DNA from: Tannerella sp.
Lineage (GTDB): Bacteria; Bacteroidota; Bacteroidia; Bacteroidales; Tannerellaceae
NCBI GenBank assembly: GCA_031269635.1
Contig: JAISYY010000326.1
Location: forward strand, 1 to 15,683
DNA length: 15,683 nucleotides
Direction of reading: 5' to 3'
Made by a program: the position numbers and the translations under genes
The notes under the pieces: generated by a model
Databases searched by the model: none
What the model was told of the DNA's origin: nothing
What the model saw: the letters and a program-made list of their open reading frames with translations, nothing else
Shown here: piece after piece, positions 13,936-15,683 of the stretch
Layout: every line of letters begins with the position of its first letter
Position numbering within the stretch: position 1 is the first letter of the stretch

Positions 13936-14169
13936 ATAAATCGGTTTATTTTTCAGGTACGAGTCGTTCCTTTGCAAACAACTATCTGACCGACAAGCGT
14001 TTCAGCCGCTACGGGCTGTGGATTGCAGCTTATTCCCACACCCACACGCCCACCCTGCCCAAAACCCGGAAAGAGGCGGGTTCTACCCTCTGGCAAAAAG
14101 AAAGACAATTACTCGGTCAACTCGCGCCTTGTCGATTTTGATGTATATTTCGGAAAACGGCAGGATTGA
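13917..14169 (+). pseudogene. C-terminal remnant of a GH25 lysozyme (muramidase), frameshifted
   Basis: This is the only protein-like sequence on the plus strand. From 13917 the frame reads SVYFSGTSRSFANNYLTDKR then FSRYGLWIAAYS, then PTLP and STLWQ, which match the last strands of GH25 lysozymes (the F-x-x-Y-x-LWIA-x-Y and WQ motifs). After the WQ at 14091-14096 the frame must shift by one within the A-rich run 14095-14103; the other frame then gives KKDNYSVNSRLVDFDVYFGK and a TGA stop at 14167-14169, matching the family's C-terminal VDxDVFxG segment. Only about the last third of a roughly 200-residue catalytic domain remains, and the catalytic Asp/Glu residues, which lie earlier in the fold, are gone. 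A stop at 13911 closes the frame on the left. It is certainly non-functional if the family assignment is right. The assignment is by recalled motif, not by search. Confidence 0.68.
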
Positions 14170-14187
14170 CAAAATAACGAAATTTCT

Positions 14188-15390
14188 TCACGAACGGAAA
14201 AATTCTTCCTCGAAAGGGTGCAACCATTTAAAAAATAACGGAATGTCGGGATAAGTCCCTTCAAATTTCTTATACTTTGCCGGCTTTATTAACACTTTAT
14301 CATATTTAATTTCAACGGCATAAGGTTTTTCCAGATAGGGCATTACAAAATCTACTTCATTACCGTCGGTTGTTCGCCAGAACAGAATATTGTCGGGACT
14401 GTGTTTTTCGCATAATAATTTATACGATAGCGTTTCCCAAATCATTCCTTTATCAATGCGAAATGCAAACGGCTGAAAATTGTTAAGCAAACTGTTTTGC
14501 ATCCCCGTATCGAGCAGGTAAACTTTCGGCATCTTAGTTAATTCTTTGCGCAAATTTCTATAAAACGGTCTGACTAAGGCTATATGGAAACATTTTTGTA
14601 AAATAGTCATGTAATTCATTACTGTTTCGTTCTTGATTCGTAGCGTTGCCGATAATTCGTTCACATTTAGTAAATTTCCGGACTGTCCGGCCAGAATACG
14701 GAAAAAACAGTAAAACGTTGTTTCGTTTTGTACGCCGGCTTCAAGCACATCGCGTTTGAGATATGAATCGCGGATTTCGGCCAAACGTTCTATTTTTTCC
14801 TGATTATCAGGTTCGGTTATTATGGCAGGATAACCGCCATAGAGCATATAAGACTCCCATTCCTGCCGCAACAGAGCCATAGAAACCGACTTTGCATTTA
14901 CATTCGTTCGTATTCGGACAACGTCGTCCGACAAATCCTTTAATTCTCTGAGTTGCAAATATTCGTCGAATGAGCATGTTTGCAGCCAAAAGATTTTTTT
15001 CCTGCCTGCCAACGAATCTTTAAATGAACTGTCCATATAAAAAGCACTGCTTCCGGTTGCAACGATTTTGATTTTTTTTGCGTATTCATCGTAGAGCAGT
15101 TTGAGAAAATAGGACGGGTCATGTAGATATTGTATCTCATCCATGAACACAATGATACGCTCTTCGGCGGGCGGCAAATATGAAAACACATTGAAAGGCG
15201 ATTCATTCAAATACGCCAAAACGTCTTTGTTTTCCAAATTAAGGAATATCGAAGGCATTCCCGTCTTCTGACAATGTTCGTTTAGTTGCCTTATCAATGT
15301 TGTTTTCCCTGTTTGACGGGCACCGGTAATTATCGTAAATTCTTTCTTTGACAAATGCCGGAGTAAAGGCTGAAACATATTTCTGACCAT
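14188..15390 (-). CDS. AAA ATPase with DUF4143/PD-(D/E)XK-like C-terminal domain
   Basis: A 400-residue cytosolic ATPase of the AAA_14 plus DUF4143 type, common in many copies in Bacteroidales; the cellular role is not established. Numbering from the 15390 ATG: Walker A GARQTGKT (23-30), Walker B IIVFMDE (79-85), sensor ATGSSAF (111-117), the SLAGR block (126-130) that may contain an arginine finger, and GGYPA (185-189). The C-terminal part has LLDTGMQN (292-299), then NEVDFV with Asp347 and VEIK with Glu360 and Lys362, the D-xn-E-x-K pattern of PD-(D/E)XK nucleases, apparently intact. The frame is open up to 15426, but that ATG lies upstream of the promoter's -7 box; 15390 or 15378 remain, and I choose 15390 by resemblance to relatives. 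It is probably a separate transcription unit with its own operator-like repeats. Confidence 0.88.
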   Translation of the reverse strand: MVRNMFQPLLRHLSKKEFTIITGARQTGKTTLIRQLNEHCQKTGMPSIFLNLENKDVLAYLNESPFNVFSYLPPAEERIIVFMDEIQYLHDPSYFLKLLYDEYAKKIKIVATGSSAFYMDSSFKDSLAGRKKIFWLQTCSFDEYLQLRELKDLSDDVVRIRTNVNAKSVSMALLRQEWESYMLYGGYPAIITEPDNQEKIERLAEIRDSYLKRDVLEAGVQNETTFYCFFRILAGQSGNLLNVNELSATLRIKNETVMNYMTILQKCFHIALVRPFYRNLRKELTKMPKVYLLDTGMQNSLLNNFQPFAFRIDKGMIWETLSYKLLCEKHSPDNILFWRTTDGNEVDFVMPYLEKPYAVEIKYDKVLIKPAKYKKFEGTYPDIPLFFKWLHPFEEEFFRS

Positions 15391-15403
15391 AATTTTTTTT
15401 GCG

Positions 15404-15434
15404 CAAAGATAAGTCTTTTTTCGCAACCGGCAAA
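15404..15434 (-). promoter_or_regulatory. AAA ATPase gene promoter
   Basis: A full Bacteroidetes promoter on the minus strand: TTTG (15434-15431), 19-base spacer, TATCTTTG (15411-15404). The expected start of transcription near 15399 leaves a leader of about 9 nt to the ATG at 15390 or 21 nt to that at 15378. The -33 box touches the left arm of the inverted repeat at 15432-15483. Confidence 0.72.
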
Positions 15435-15483
15435 ATTACCCGATATTTTTACCGGTGAATAGGCAAAAATATCGGATAATTTT
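15432..15483. repeat. 19-bp inverted repeat at the ATPase promoter, also a 33-bp direct repeat
   Basis: AAAATTACCCGATATTTTT (15432-15450) and AAAAATATCGGATAATTTT (15465-15483) are complementary at 18 of 19 positions around a 14-base spacer. Each arm is itself nearly palindromic, so the same bases also align as two direct repeats with a 33-bp period, beginning GGCAAAA at 15429 and 15462. A two-site operator overlapping the -33 box is the natural reading. Confidence 0.8.
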
Positions 15484-15621
15484 ACCGATCCCGATTTGCC
15501 TTTGCCTTTCTAAGCAATGGATTTCATTTCTGTATTTTCCTGATTTAGGTTGACTCTAATTACTACTTATTACTGTTATTAGTTTACTTTATATTGTTAT
15601 CACTGATATTTGTTTACGGTA

Positions 15622-15651
15622 CAAAGTTAGACATTTTTCATAACAAACAAA
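15622..15651 (-). promoter_or_regulatory. Distal promoter candidate near the right edge
   Basis: TTTG (15651-15648), 18-base spacer, TAACTTTG (15629-15622) on the minus strand. It is about 230 bp upstream of the ATPase start with no gene between, only a five-codon frame (MKSIA, ATG at 15527). It may be a second ATPase promoter, drive a short RNA, or be a relic. Confidence 0.4.
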
Positions 15652-15683
15652 GGAAAATAAAAGAAAAACAAGGGAACATATTT

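Noticed and set aside
14018..14254. 78-codon plus-strand open frame across the ATPase stop
   Set aside because: The GH25 remnant is better explained by two other frames, and the right half is antisense to the ATPase C-terminus.
14188..15426. A complete toxin-antitoxin or restriction module around the AAA ATPase
   Set aside because: The ATPase is alone; no small partner frame or methylase lies beside it within the window.
1..15683. CRISPR arrays, tRNA or rRNA genes, insertion sequences and integrases
   Set aside because: No regular repeat-spacer array, cloverleaf sequence, rRNA segment, transposase frame or target-site duplication was seen on reading both strands.

Overview
The window looks like a chromosomal segment of a Bacteroidales bacterium (phylum Bacteroidota). 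The evidence is the gene content: a SusC/RagA-type TonB-linked receptor, a DUF4837-type lipoprotein, a Bacteroidetes-style LptC lipoprotein, a PpiD/SurA-like foldase, type III pantothenate kinase and an AAA/DUF4143 ATPase. Promoters also fit the Bacteroidetes TTTG-N19-TAnnTTTG form. I cannot resolve the genus from sequence alone. Every intact gene is on the minus strand, so transcription runs from right to left.

Layout from right to left: an AAA ATPase with a C-terminal nuclease-like domain (14188-15390) sits behind a strong promoter overlapped by a 19-bp inverted repeat. Next comes a plus-strand, frameshifted remnant of a GH25 lysozyme (13917-14169). Then an envelope-related run: coaX, an outer-membrane beta-barrel, a secreted TPR protein, lptC and a membrane-anchored peptidyl-prolyl isomerase, ending at a good intrinsic terminator (7484-7521). 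A second run follows: rlmN, a DUF4837 lipoprotein, pdxA, then a tightly packed lipid set (TagD-like cytidylyltransferase, SDR reductase, CDP-alcohol phosphatidyltransferase) and, after a 138-bp gap, an acyltransferase. A 671-bp gene-free stretch (406-1076) carries 21-bp tandem repeats, a (TC)10 microsatellite, hairpins and a candidate distant promoter. The left edge is the start of a susC-like gene, cut off by the window.

How the genes may work together: coaX makes 4'-phosphopantothenate for CoA. LptC belongs to the LPS export bridge and the isomerase probably helps fold envelope proteins; the barrel and TPR proteins have no assigned role. In the second run, the cytidylyltransferase would make a CDP-alcohol, the CDP-alcohol phosphatidyltransferase would place its phospho-alcohol on a lipid acceptor, and the SDR and acyltransferase would supply or remodel that lipid. 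A phosphosphingolipid (ceramide-phospho-headgroup) locus is the reading I find most attractive, with the SDR as a possible 3-ketosphinganine reductase, but this is inference. Three of the four proteins carry non-textbook spacing or residues in their signature motifs, which makes this set the best candidate in the window for an under-described system.
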